NCBI RefSeq assembly: GCF_014207135.1
Contig: NZ_JACHCC010000003.1
Span: 1-64,000, forward strand
Direction of reading: 5' to 3'
Source of the DNA: Pedobacter cryoconitis
GTDB taxonomy: Bacteria > Bacteroidota > Bacteroidia > Sphingobacteriales > Sphingobacteriaceae
DNA: 64,000 nt
Positions 10,561 to 19,734 of the stretch are shown in pieces. Position numbers and translations under genes: made by a program. The notes under the pieces were generated by a model that had not been told where the DNA came from, made no database searches, and worked only from the letters and a program-made list of their open reading frames with translations. Every line of letters starts with the position of its first letter. Position 1 is the stretch's first letter.

Positions 10561-13500
10561 CTAATGATAACGGTTAATTACTGATTTTAAATTAGGGTTA
10601 AGACTGTTTTTGTGTTTTTTTACATAGGAAGAAGGATTAAGTCCAAAAACCTTTTTAAACTGAGTCCTGAAATGTTTAATGTCATTTATACCCACCTGGA
10701 AAGCAACTTCATTGATATTGGCCTCGGTAGTTAATAAGATAAGAGCTGCTTTTCGCAAACGTATATATCTGATAAAAGCATTGATAGATAAACCCGAAAT
10801 GCTTTTAATTTTTCTGTATAAACCTGAATGACTAAGACCTGTTTCTTGTGCCAAAGCGCTAATAGACAATTCTCTGTCATTAATATGCATTTCAACATAT
10901 TCAATACATTTATCTAAAAATGAACTAAAATCTGCAGGAACCTTATCTGAATTTTTATGGAGGGTAATGGTATCAAGAAAATATTTCTGAACTTTACTCT
11001 TATTTTTTAAAATATTATCTATACGTGCTATTAAAAACTTATTTTCAAATGGTTTTGTAATATAATCGTCGGCACCACACTCTATCCCAATAAGTTTATA
11101 GTCGGCTGAAGTAGTAGCTGTTAGCAAGATAACCGGAATGTGCTCCAGCTTATGATTATGTTTGACATTTCTGCAGAAGTCCACACCATTCATGTTTTTC
11201 ATAACAATGTCTGCTATTACCAGGTCGGGCATAAAGTCATTAATCATTTGTAAACCAATTTCTCCATCTTCTGCTTCTTTAATTGTATACTGGTTTTGAA
11301 GTAACCTTTTAAGGTATTTTCTAATTTCCTGATCATCATCTACCACCAGAATTATTTTTTTATCCGTTATGAAACTGGCAGAGGTAAGGTCTGCTTGATC
11401 TATGAGTTGCTCCTCCGGATCTTCATGATTTATATCATCAAGGGATAAAATCTGTCTGGTTGGAGGGGTGCTGACGAGCTCTATACTACTATAATGAGCT
11501 GATCCTTTTTTCAGTGTAAGGGTGAAAACAGTGTGTTGTTCAGAATCTCTCTGGTAAAAAACAGATCCATGATGTGCAGATATGAATTCTTTTACCAGGT
11601 GTAACCCAATACCGAATCCCTCTCCAGCAAATTTATCTTCAGCCTGATAGTATTTTTCAAATATTTTTTCGGGATTATCATTTTTATTTGATATTCCTGG
11701 TCCATTATCAATTATCATAACACTTACTTCGTCTGTCGTGTTCACCAATTTAAGTGTTATATCACCATTTATAGGAGTATATTTAAATGCATTGGAAAGA
11801 AGATTAAAAATACATATTTCAATTTTTTGATAGTCAACATATAATATCAAATCCTGGTCAGGAGAAATAAAACGATACGTAATGTTTTTTGAACGTGCCA
11901 TCACATCGAAACATTTAAATATCTCTTCACACATTTCATGAAAATTGATCGGGTAAACCTTTAGTATCTGATTTTCAAGTTTCCTAAACCCCAATAGCTG
12001 ATCTGTTAAGTTAATTAACCGTTTTGAGTTTCTCAGCATGGTATTCAATTCGGTTTTCGCGTCAAAATGGTCAGAATTTTCCAGAAGATCTTTAAGAGGA
12101 TTGATAATTAAAGTAAGTGGTGTCCTGAATTCATGTGATATATTGGTGAAAAAATTTAGTTTTTTCTCATTCAGTTCTTTTTCCTTGATAAGCTGTAATT
12201 TGGCGAAGCCAACTTCATATGCCTGGCGTATTTGATTAGAACGGTACCTGATAATTGCATAAATTAAGGCGGCTGTACAGATAACATAAAATGTATAAGC
12301 CCACCAGGAACGATAGAAAGGAGGGAGTACTATAATCGTTAACAAAGTTTCTGTATTATTGGCAATATTCCCTTGTTCACTTAGTTTTACTTTAAAGTAA
12401 TAAGTTCCTTCGGTTAAGCGATTATATACAGTGCTTCTGTTTTTACCAGTTGTACTCCAGGTTTTATCCCAGCCTTGTAAATAATAAGCGTATGACCAGC
12501 TGGCATGGTTTGAATATTTAGGTGAGACAAAGCTTAACAATACGGTAGCTTTATCATAAGGGATTTTTATCGCGGTGATTTTAGCTGTTGTTTTTTGAGT
12601 AACATATTGTAGTTGACTGGCAATAGGCAGGTTATTTATAGAAATATTAGTCAGGTATATATCCCGATGTTTATTGTAATTCTTAAAGTTGTCTGGATTG
12701 ATGAGATTCAGGCCCATTACACTACCAAATGCCATTTGTCCAGAGCTTAACTTTAATGCCGCATTATACGAAAGCTCGTTGCTGAGTAACCCTCTTTCTG
12801 CATTAAGGGTTTTAAACCGTTTGTTTTGAGGATTGAAGATCGAGATTCCCCCCAGGGTGCTTATCCATAAGTTAGCTTGTTTGTCTTCAATAATTTCAAA
12901 CGTGGTATTACTGGCCAGGCCGGCTGTTTCTGTGTAACTTGTGAAGGTATTGTTATTTGGATCGAATAATTGTAATCCTCCTCCTTCTGTTGCAATCCAT
13001 AGTTTTTTATGTCCATCGCTCTTAATATTCCGAACTGCAAATTCGGTAGGGAAATATTGATGTTTTTTATGCTTTTGATCAACTTTAATCAGGGCATTGT
13101 ATGTCCCGGCCCACAATTGGCCATATTCATCTTCAAAAAAACTTATGATGTTAATTAGCTTTGGATCAAAAATTTCAAAGCGGTTTTTATTTGGATTAAA
13201 AATGTATACTGCGCCGTTAAGGCAAGTGCCTAACCAGATATTCTTATTTTGTTTATCCTGAAAGAGTTTCCAGGTATTTTTATCTTCTTTCCTTGTCTGC
13301 GGATTTATACACCTATAATGTTCAAAAGTATTTTGAGCTCGATTATAGCGCAATACTCCCCCTCCCCAGGTACTTAACCAAATTGCTCCATCTGCAGCAG
13401 TTAGAATTGATGTTATAAAATCGCTGGATAGGGTAGGACTTGTTTTTGTTGAATAGTTTCTAAAATGGCCATTTTTCGGATTGAAATTACATAAACCATA

Positions 13501-14013
13501 TCCATTTGAGCCAATCCACAGCGTATGATCTTTATCTTCACTCAGAGACAAGATTGCTTTATTTAGCAGGCCTTTGTCCGCTCCTGTCCAATGTTTGTAA
13601 CTCCATATTTCTGTTGCTGGAGATTCAACTAAAATTGCTCCGTGGAGCAGTGTACCTATCCAGATTCTACTGTCTGTATCCTGGAAGATTGAAGAGATGA
13701 ATTTGCCCGTATTTTCTGGATTGGCAGGTAAAACAAATTCTTCCGGCGGATTAAAATCTGTAGTTTTTTTTGTTAAAATACCATCTCCATCAGATGCTAT
13801 CCACAGCACTTCGTTTTTAACGGAAAGATTAACAATTCTATTTTTACTGACATAAACCTGCTTCAGTTGATGGTTTATAAAACAATATAAACCATCATCG
13901 TTGCCTAACCAAAGTCGCCCATGTTGATCTAATGCCAAAGTGTTATTATTGGTAACTTGTTTATTTAACTGGTAAAGTGCGTTTTTCCTGTAATCGTAGC
14001 TTAAAAGTCCCAC
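10561..14013 (-). CDS. Hybrid two-component system regulator (HTCS), N-terminally truncated
   Basis: One-protein two-component system of the type that controls polysaccharide-utilisation genes. Read from its N-terminus it has a periplasmic propeller of reg_prop repeats (LWIGSNGYGL, IWIGTLLHG, LWISTLGG), a Y_Y_Y domain at about 480-560, a membrane helix near 570-590, HisKA with His627 (ISHEFRTPLT), HATPase, a receiver with Asp935 (VIADIVMKNMNG) and an AraC-type DNA-binding domain at about 1040-1140. At 1150 aa it is about 200 residues short of the usual length. The frame is open upstream to a TAA near 14125 but has no ATG and no signal peptide; the GTG at 14013 falls inside a repeat. It is probably a 5'-damaged gene. 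Confidence 0.85.
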   Translation of the reverse strand: MGLLSYDYRKNALYQLNKQVTNNNTLALDQHGRLWLGNDDGLYCFINHQLKQVYVSKNRIVNLSVKNEVLWIASDGDGILTKKTTDFNPPEEFVLPANPENTGKFISSIFQDTDSRIWIGTLLHGAILVESPATEIWSYKHWTGADKGLLNKAILSLSEDKDHTLWIGSNGYGLCNFNPKNGHFRNYSTKTSPTLSSDFITSILTAADGAIWLSTWGGGVLRYNRAQNTFEHYRCINPQTRKEDKNTWKLFQDKQNKNIWLGTCLNGAVYIFNPNKNRFEIFDPKLINIISFFEDEYGQLWAGTYNALIKVDQKHKKHQYFPTEFAVRNIKSDGHKKLWIATEGGGLQLFDPNNNTFTSYTETAGLASNTTFEIIEDKQANLWISTLGGISIFNPQNKRFKTLNAERGLLSNELSYNAALKLSSGQMAFGSVMGLNLINPDNFKNYNKHRDIYLTNISINNLPIASQLQYVTQKTTAKITAIKIPYDKATVLLSFVSPKYSNHASWSYAYYLQGWDKTWSTTGKNRSTVYNRLTEGTYYFKVKLSEQGNIANNTETLLTIIVLPPFYRSWWAYTFYVICTAALIYAIIRYRSNQIRQAYEVGFAKLQLIKEKELNEKKLNFFTNISHEFRTPLTLIINPLKDLLENSDHFDAKTELNTMLRNSKRLINLTDQLLGFRKLENQILKVYPINFHEMCEEIFKCFDVMARSKNITYRFISPDQDLILYVDYQKIEICIFNLLSNAFKYTPINGDITLKLVNTTDEVSVMIIDNGPGISNKNDNPEKIFEKYYQAEDKFAGEGFGIGLHLVKEFISAHHGSVFYQRDSEQHTVFTLTLKKGSAHYSSIELVSTPPTRQILSLDDINHEDPEEQLIDQADLTSASFITDKKIILVVDDDQEIRKYLKRLLQNQYTIKEAEDGEIGLQMINDFMPDLVIADIVMKNMNGVDFCRNVKHNHKLEHIPVILLTATTSADYKLIGIECGADDYITKPFENKFLIARIDNILKNKSKVQKYFLDTITLHKNSDKVPADFSSFLDKCIEYVEMHINDRELSISALAQETGLSHSGLYRKIKSISGLSINAFIRYIRLRKAALILLTTEANINEVAFQVGINDIKHFRTQFKKVFGLNPSSYVKKHKNSLNPNLKSVINRYH

Positions 14014-14127
14014 TTCTCTACCAGTTGCCCAGACGCCTGCATTGTTTAACTCAATTATTGCTAACTCGAAGTTGAAGTTGCTACGTTTGAGTAGGCAGCA
14101 AGTTAAATGAAATTGATAACCTTACAG

Positions 14128-14446
14128 AAATTATGTCACGAGAAGGAAAAGCATACTGTTTTTCCATTTCAGAACTTTAAGGGATGATTTTAATCCCCAT
14201 CAAAACTCTTTTTTATAAAAAAAATAAGCCAGATTTTCCACATAAAGGAACACCTGGGTAAGCATAAAATGACTGTTCCTTATTTGTTCCTTTTGTTTTG
14301 TAACATTTTGGTTTACAGTATTTTGTGGTTTTTGTATCGGGAAGTAATTATTGTTTCTGGTATTTTATTTTTGTGTTGATTATCAATGGTTTAATTGATA
14401 ATTGTCAATTTTTTAAATCTATATGATTAATTAACCGTCTGAATCG
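14128..14446. other. Intergenic region with short inverted repeats
   Basis: AT-rich stretch between the truncated regulator and the cytochrome gene, both on the minus strand. It holds an inverted repeat AAGGAACA ... TGTTCCTT (about 14246-14282) and another, ATTATCAA/TTGATAAT, at about 14380-14402. Either could be an operator or the debris of the missing regulator 5' end. No open frame resembling the missing signal peptide was found. Confidence 0.35.
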
Positions 14447-14878
14447 TCATTTATTTTTAGATGCTGATTTTGTATGCTCCTTATTATGATCTTTAATATA
14501 ATGGATTAAATTATTTTTATCACATTCAGATAGGCTATCTATTTTTTTTCCAGCATCCGGATAATCTTTTTTATACATCCCATTATGTTTGGTCTTAAAA
14601 ATATAATCTCTTAGTTTCAGGCTATCCATTGTGGATAGCTCTGTAAATAGAGGAATATCCTTCCTCATTCTAGGCCCATGATCCCAAATTATATGGCAAT
14701 TCGTACAGCTTAAATTAGCTACTAATCTGCGACCACCATTAAGGTCAAGGTTACACGTGTCATTAACTGTCCTAGCAACTTGTGATGTTTTATTTCCCTT
14801 ATTAGCCCCGTCTGCACATGCAAATAAGATACACATTACCAGACTACCTAAACTTAGCCTTATTGAAGATAAAACCAT
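14447..14878 (-). CDS. Small c-type cytochrome lipoprotein
   Basis: 143-residue exported protein. The N-terminus is a lipoprotein signal with the lipobox LFAC (Cys21). One haem-c motif CTNCH lies near residue 59, and a Met-containing segment (KHNGMYKKDYPDAG) could supply the axial ligand, as in class I cytochromes c. It would be anchored in the periplasm and carry electrons. Its start overlaps the end of the upstream zincin-like gene by 35 bases; I keep this start because the signal peptide is complete from it. No oxidase or dehydrogenase gene is adjacent, so the partner is unknown. Confidence 0.75.
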   Translation of the reverse strand: MVLSSIRLSLGSLVMCILFACADGANKGNKTSQVARTVNDTCNLDLNGGRRLVANLSCTNCHIIWDHGPRMRKDIPLFTELSTMDSLKLRDYIFKTKHNGMYKKDYPDAGKKIDSLSECDKNNLIHYIKDHNKEHTKSASKNK

Positions 14879-15344
14879 TTGAAGACCTATTTAAAAAAGT
14901 ACGTAATTTATTAACTGTATTTAGCCCAGGATTAGCATAACGCCCACGTGTCACATTACTTATGTCACCCATGATATAGCGATTTACATCAATTAATTCC
15001 TGATTTGAAATAGACGATCCACTATTTCCTTCTAAATGATACATCAACCTTTGTTTTTGACTATGATCCTCTATATCATCCAAACTTAATGTATGAAAAA
15101 ATTCATGAACGGCCAGATATGGATTTTTTGCCCAGTCGTTATAACTAACAATAGCAGGACCACCTGTTCCATTGGTTAAACCACCTGCTTTATGTGATTT
15201 ACCATATTTATCAGTAAATGAAAATCGAATATCGTCAACTACGACCAGAACAAAATCATTTCCTGACAACTGGCTTAACATCGTTATTTGAGTCAATTTA
15301 ACGATATAATTGAAATTGTATCTAATTGTGTAAGTATAGTGCAC
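14844..15344 (-). CDS. Zincin-type metallopeptidase domain, 5'-truncated
   Basis: Residues 80-90 read HEFFHTLSLDD, giving the zinc site HExxHxxxxxD (His80, Glu81, His84, Asp90), a snapalysin/metzincin-like arrangement in which the usual Gly is Ser. The preceding GGLTNGTGGPAIVSYNDW fits the substrate-cleft strand. No signal peptide is present, and the apparent start codon lies in the first bases of the 127-bp repeat copy at 15340, so the original 5' end has been cut off. Such domains are common at the C-termini of large Bacteroidota toxins or secreted proteases; which of these applies cannot be told. A possible internal start is the Met at residue 22. Confidence 0.6.
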   Translation of the reverse strand: MHYTYTIRYNFNYIVKLTQITMLSQLSGNDFVLVVVDDIRFSFTDKYGKSHKAGGLTNGTGGPAIVSYNDWAKNPYLAVHEFFHTLSLDDIEDHSQKQRLMYHLEGNSGSSISNQELIDVNRYIMGDISNVTRGRYANPGLNTVNKLRTFLNRSSNGFIFNKAKFR

Positions 15345-15466
15345 AAATCTAACCTGATTGACCCCTCTTCGCTTATTTTGAATTACCCCTCAAAATGCTG
15401 AATACCTGATGTCTAACAAAATGTTGTATGTTGGCGAGATGGGGTCAATGTAATTGGTTTTATCCA
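15340..15466. repeat. 127-bp direct repeat, copy 1
   Basis: Begins TGCACAAATCTAACCTG and ends GGTTTTATCCA. It recurs at 16575-16701 with one mismatch (ggcGagat versus ggcAagat). Inside are TTGACCCCT and ATTACCCCT motifs and an inverted ATGGGGTCAAT, the multiple short terminal motifs expected at the ends of IS21-like elements. Confidence 0.9.
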
Positions 15467-15787
15467 CATACTTATAGTGATGGTCGCACTAACCGTATCA
15501 GTCAATTAAGCTTTGCCGAGGCAACCGCATTGATTAAAATGCTTACAGGTACAGGACAACAGGATAAGGAAACACCTACAAATAAAATGCGTGGCAAAAT
15601 TTTAAGTATGGGACATGAAATGTTTTGGAAGTTGCCAAACGGTAAAATAGATATGCCACGCATCAACGCCTTTTGTATCAAAAGCGGTTATCTGCATAAA
15701 AAACTAAACGATTACACCGAAAGCGAATTACCAACCCTCGTCACTCAATTTGAAAAAGTGTACAGCGACTACCTTAACAAGGTTTAA
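15428..15787 (+). pseudogene. Mu GemA-like (DUF1018) phage regulator, 5'-truncated
   Basis: From about residue 17 (SDGRTNRISQLSF) the protein resembles the C-terminal two-thirds of Bacteroidota homologues of Mu GemA/DUF1018: MRGKILSMGHEMFWK, KIDMPRINAFCIKSGYL, and a closing ELPTLVTQFEKVY. The first 13 residues are encoded by the 127-bp repeat, so the true N-terminus was replaced when the repeat arrived. It is the only clear trace of a transposable phage here; no Mu-like transposase or structural genes are seen. Confidence 0.6.
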
Positions 15788-15804
15788 ATTGTTTCCTAAT
15801 TTTA

Positions 15805-15845
15805 ATATCTTTAACGCCTCGCCACTATCGGTGGGGCTTTTATTT
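15805..15845 (+). terminator. Probable rho-independent terminator
   Basis: A GC-rich hairpin (GCCTCGCCAC-TATC-GGTGGGGC) followed by TTTTATTTTT lies after the GemA-like fragment and before the next gene. The stem has one or two mismatches. Confidence 0.5.
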
Positions 15846-15853
15846 TTGCTCTT

Positions 15854-16426
15854 ATGAAAAGAATAATATTATTTATGATGCTGGTAGCTTCAATTTCAGT
15901 TAAAGCACAAAAAGGAATAGTTTACAGCCCGTTATTTCCCACTTATAAAAATGATATTACTATTTATTCTGACAGCCTATTACAATCCCCAATAAGCTTA
16001 GCTATCTACAAATTAGTTAGGGTTAAGCTTATAGATTGGCATAACGGTGTTTGGACTGCTAAATACGATGATTGGGATACCCAAAATGAAAAAATAGCTT
16101 TTATTAAAGAAAATAATTTTGTTAAAGAACCAAATTACAGAAGTATTTTAGAGGGTTATAATCCAAAAGCAAAAGCCGAGCATAAAAAATATTTATTAGG
16201 TTTAATAAATAAGTATGGCAAATATTGGGGTAATGTTGTTTTTGATGGAGTACCTAAAATTGGCATGACCCAAGAAATGTTTTTGTTGTGTCAAAAATGG
16301 CCAGATAAAATCAATAGAACCCAAACGGCAAAAACAATATCCGAGCAATGGGTTTATCATTATGGCCAGTTTGGCACTAAATACTATTACTTTACCAATG
16401 GTAAATTAACCACTATACAAGATTAA
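15854..16426 (+). CDS. Secreted protein with SmpA/BamE-like C-terminal motif
   Basis: 190 residues with a clean signal peptide (residues 1-19, ending VKAQ). The middle looks like an SH3-like small domain (YSDSLLQSPI, VRVKLIDWHNGVWTAKY). The end, GMTQEMFLLCQKWPDKINRT with a following strand YYYFTNGKLTTI, resembles the SmpA/OmlA fold. I cannot assign a function. It lies alone between the two 127-bp repeats and may be cargo of the rearranged segment. Confidence 0.65.
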   Translation: MKRIILFMMLVASISVKAQKGIVYSPLFPTYKNDITIYSDSLLQSPISLAIYKLVRVKLIDWHNGVWTAKYDDWDTQNEKIAFIKENNFVKEPNYRSILEGYNPKAKAEHKKYLLGLINKYGKYWGNVVFDGVPKIGMTQEMFLLCQKWPDKINRTQTAKTISEQWVYHYGQFGTKYYYFTNGKLTTIQD

Positions 16427-16480
16427 AAACCGTTCAAAACTTCTTTTGCTTTAGTTGGTATGTGTGTGGATATACCAATT

Positions 16481-16520
16481 AAAATGACCCCTGACGACCT
16501 GAGCAAATTGACCCCTCAGA
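16481..16520. repeat. TGACCCC motif pair, IS21-like end remnant
   Basis: AATGACCCCTGACGACC and AATTGACCCCTCAG follow each other with about 20-base spacing, 60-90 bases before repeat copy 2. Several short spaced terminal motifs are typical for IS21-family ends; no transposase gene remains. Confidence 0.45.
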
Positions 16521-16574
16521 ATTAACCTTAAAAAAAGGTAAAAGTTGTTGTACAGATTGGCTCTTTGAATAGAC

Positions 16575-16701
16575 TGCACAAATCTAACCTGATTGACCCC
16601 TCTTCGCTTATTTTGAATTACCCCTCAAAATGCTGAATACCTGATGTCTAACAAAATGTTGTATGTTGGCAAGATGGGGTCAATGTAATTGGTTTTATCC
16701 A
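16575..16701. repeat. 127-bp direct repeat, copy 2
   Basis: Same sequence as 15340-15466 with one substitution. The sequences just outside both copies differ, so identity stops sharply at TGCACA on the left and ATCCA on the right. Confidence 0.9.
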
Positions 16702-16737
16702 ATATGAAGATACTATTAGCTATATTTCATTTAGGAA

Positions 16738-17292
16738 TTAATATATGGGATCTGTAAAAGTAGGTTTCCTGTTTTTTTCTTTAAAAAGAACTGTGACGGT
16801 TGGAAGGATAGTGAGTTCTTTTGGGTTGTCATTATATTTGATATAGCTGTTAAGAGGTACTTTAAACACACTATTCTTTGGATCACTTTTTCGTAGAGAG
16901 TCCAATCTAGTAGATATAATAAAAAAAGTAATTTGAAAATTCTGTTCTTTTAGTCCGGACTTAATGATCCAGGAGTCACTGGATCTTTCAATGGCTTCTT
17001 TTGCAGTCTTAAAAAAAAGGTCGTCCTGATTGTTTAAGTTGTGTATGGCGATAACTTTTCCTTTTTCTGAAACAGTAAAATTAACGGTGGAAAATCCACA
17101 TCTCGGATTCTCTTCTAACATTCGAGATACCTTCGGGTCACTAAAGAAATTTACAACGGAACTATCTCTATTGTCGTAATAAAGAACATACTTATGTTGT
17201 GCCTTTAAACCAAGGCTAAGAGTTAAAATAAAAAGAAAAATGAGTGTTTTCATAAAAATTGTAGTTGTTTTTATTGCAATTGAATTTAGCAT
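16738..17292 (-). CDS. Secreted protein with TonB C-terminal-like domain
   Basis: The likely start is the Met at residue 14 (position 17253), which opens a signal peptide MKTLIFLFILTLSLGLKAQ. The segment CGFSTVNFTVSEKGKVIAIHNL followed by FFKTAKEAIERSSDSW matches the shape of the TonB C-terminal/energy-transducer-like domain found in many exported Bacteroidota proteins. No membrane anchor remains after cleavage, so it is not a functional TonB itself. It lies just downstream of the broken zincin gene on the same strand and may be co-transcribed with it. Confidence 0.6.
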   Translation of the reverse strand: MLNSIAIKTTTIFMKTLIFLFILTLSLGLKAQHKYVLYYDNRDSSVVNFFSDPKVSRMLEENPRCGFSTVNFTVSEKGKVIAIHNLNNQDDLFFKTAKEAIERSSDSWIIKSGLKEQNFQITFFIISTRLDSLRKSDPKNSVFKVPLNSYIKYNDNPKELTILPTVTVLFKEKNRKPTFTDPIY

Positions 17293-17302
17293 TAATTCTA
17301 AT

Positions 17303-18325
17303 TTATTGTAAACATTTTGTACGCTGGTTTAAAGGCACACGTTTTTGGCTTGAAACCATCTGGGAAGCGTTATCCATTGTAATTGACATATTGTTTTCTG
17401 TGTTTAATTTCGTAAGTAAACAGTCGAATTCAGAATTAAAGGCTATTGATGGTGTTTTGCCTGTGTCATTATATAAACAGCCAATTACAAGTTTGAAGTA
17501 ATTTTCTTTTGACATTCTGTTACCGTCATTCAATCCTACAACATAGGCTATTGTTCCGACATATGTTGATAGCATAGTCAAGTGATCCTGGCCATTGGTA
17601 GTCTCGGCTACTGTTGCAAAACTATTAAGTCTTTCCAATATCGGTTTTGTATCGTCAGCTACTACTCCGTAGCCAGAAAATGTGCTAACTGAGTTCAAAT
17701 AGGCATGTACCATTTCATGGATCATAGTAGTAGCAACTAATGCAGGCGATGAGTTTTTTAACATATTTGTATTTAAATAAATATTTGAACTCACAGTACT
17801 TCCGTCAAGACCCGTTTGCGTTGCTGCGTATTGAGTTGCTCCAACATCATTCCAAGCAAGATCTGGTTTATCATACCATGTTAAATCAGGATTTACCCCC
17901 TGTGGCCCACATTTAATAAATGGTTCCAGAAATGAACAAAGTTGTGGATGACTACTTATATTTAGTAATAATTCATAAACACAAGGGAATTTCTTTCTTA
18001 GACTATCTGTTTTTATATCAACATTAACCGCCGTTGAGTTGGGGTCTCCAGCGCCACCACCTCCGCCATTAGTTCCTCCAGAACCGCTACTGCACATTAC
18101 TGAAATTAAATCCCTAGTTGTGGAAACTAGATTATCACCATCCTATTCTTCTGTAACCCAATAAGTAGAAACGCAAACTTGCTGCTTCTCTGTCATCACT
18201 GTTTTTGGCTCACTGGAGGTAATGTTATTTGGTTTAACATCCTTTTTACAAGATAAATGAGATAAACAGATAATAGAAACAATGAGGGCTAAATAGAGAC
18301 TTTTAATTGGTAAGTTTTTTTTCAT
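17303..18325 (-). pseudogene. Zincin-like metallopeptidase lipoprotein interrupted by an in-frame TAG
   Basis: Two pieces lie in one reading frame: 18325-18146 encodes a lipoprotein signal (LSHLSCKK) and linker ending STYWVTEE, then TAG at 18143-18145, and the frame continues DGDNLVSTTRDLISVMCSSGSGG through a Gly-rich linker to a domain with HEMVH (zinc motif TTMIHEMVHAYLNS, His127/His131 counted from the Met at 18097). Without the stop it would be one protein of about 340 aa. The catalytic part stays open, so the damage is one base. It is either a fresh pseudogene or depends on readthrough; translation from the internal Met would give an unexported protein. Confidence 0.75.
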
Positions 18326-18513
18326 AATTGATATTTAAGTTCACTAATGATAAGTGATTAAATAATAACCTTTAATAAACTTACATAAACTGACCTATAC
18401 CTGTGGTAAACCAGATAATCCTGAGGGTTAAATTATTTATAGTTTTGAGAATGGTATTGATTGGCATTAATTTAAGTAGTATTTTCAACAGTAATAGGTG
18501 GCGAAGTAGAACC
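18326..18513. other. Upstream region of the zincin lipoprotein gene
   Basis: AT-rich, no open frame of note; probably holds the promoter of the minus-strand lipoprotein gene, but no clear Bacteroidota promoter boxes were seen. Confidence 0.3.
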
Positions 18514-18815
18514 TTACATAAACTCAAGCCCTGGTTTCTTTTCTATTCTCCATCCATCGTCAAATAGTGAAAAATAGGCTTTAATGGTATCTAGTTGATT
18601 TAATTTTCTAGGTATTAATTCAACAAAATGTGTGATATTCTTATATTTAATAGTATACTCAGCAATTGCACTTTTGTTTCCATTCAGCATTTTTTATTTT
18701 TCGAATCTGATGCTCACGATCTTTTACAGGTGTTTCAAGTAAAAATGGTTTAGATTTCTCTGTGAATACAATTATTGGTCTATCAAACCCATCAAAATTG
18801 ATTATGATTTTTTAA
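18514..18815 (-). pseudogene. Frameshifted relic of an unrecognised gene
   Basis: Minus-strand translation gives NFDGFDRPIIVFTEKSKPF up to about 18690, then a shift of frame, and from the ATG at 18690 a 58-residue open frame containing AEYTIKYKNITHFVELIPRK and ending FDDGWRIEKKPGLEFM at 18514. The two parts read like one protein split by a frameshift, and no start codon precedes the first. The second part alone (18514-18690) could in principle be a small gene. Confidence 0.4.
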
Positions 18816-18901
18816 TAAGATAAATTCAGAACTTTCGATAAATAATAAGTGTTTGTATTCTAGTGAGTTATAGCTAGATTAGTTTATCTAAATCTATCGA
18901 A

Positions 18902-19732
18902 ATGGCGAAAAAATTTAATCCTGATTCAATTCCATTTTTGGATATGTACCTTAATTGTAAATTGAAGCCTGGTATACAGGGAGTAGCAGACGGCATTATT
19001 CACAATTTAATACTTCCGAACCAACGTCGGTATCAGGAAATTGCGCTATTGGTTAGGGAAGAATTCAACAGACCCAGCATGTACCGATGGCCGCTATTTC
19101 CATCAGCCAAAACTGTTATCACCGTGGAAGATAGAATTAAGATGAATAGATCATTGCATGGACTTCCAGCGTCTCCACCTGAACCCGAAGGAAGTCAGTC
19201 TAGCTTGGGTTTTCGAACTAAACGACGAATTGGTGGCTTCCCCATGATGAATTTTGAAACACTTGGAGCTTTAATACCTTGGTACTTTATTGCGCTCGTA
19301 CATTACAGGGAATCTGGTTGTGATTTTTCCAGGCATTTACATAATGGTGATCCTTTAAAGGGCTTTACAAAAAAAGAACCTATGCGCAGACCTTTGGTGT
19401 TACACGGCCCCCCTTTTGGTTTTGAAGAAAGTGGTGTGGATGCAATGATATATCAGGGTAAAAAAGATGGGTGGAACGATCATTGGACACTGAGAAATAT
19501 TCTAATAAGATTGGAAAAGTATAATGGATTCGGTTATGAGATGTTTCATGGAGTTTTTTCTCCATACCTTTGGGGCGGTTCGAAATTTTACACTAAGGGA
19601 CAGTATGAAGAACTAGCACAAAATGCCTATAAAACAAAATGGAATCCTGATTCCACAAACCACCAAATAGGGACTGCGATATTGCTTAAACGAATGGAAC
19701 AAATAGGTAAAATCTCTGTACTAAAAAGTTAA
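18902..19732 (+). CDS. Lysozyme-like peptidoglycan hydrolase, endolysin or toxin type
   Basis: 276 residues without a signal peptide. The block HYRESGCDFSRHLHNGDP places a likely catalytic Glu at 137, and LEKYNGFGYEMFHGVFSPYLWGG is the matching C-terminal block of a family of lysozyme-fold phage endolysins and secreted effectors that cleave peptidoglycan. The N-terminal 100 residues are not recognised. The stop is followed after two bases by the start of a lipoprotein gene, so the two are translationally coupled. Because no phage genes accompany it, I favour a cell-wall-targeting effector with its immunity protein over an endolysin; this is inference. Confidence 0.7.
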   Translation: MAKKFNPDSIPFLDMYLNCKLKPGIQGVADGIIHNLILPNQRRYQEIALLVREEFNRPSMYRWPLFPSAKTVITVEDRIKMNRSLHGLPASPPEPEGSQSSLGFRTKRRIGGFPMMNFETLGALIPWYFIALVHYRESGCDFSRHLHNGDPLKGFTKKEPMRRPLVLHGPPFGFEESGVDAMIYQGKKDGWNDHWTLRNILIRLEKYNGFGYEMFHGVFSPYLWGGSKFYTKGQYEELAQNAYKTKWNPDSTNHQIGTAILLKRMEQIGKISVLKS

Positions 19733-19734
19733 TT

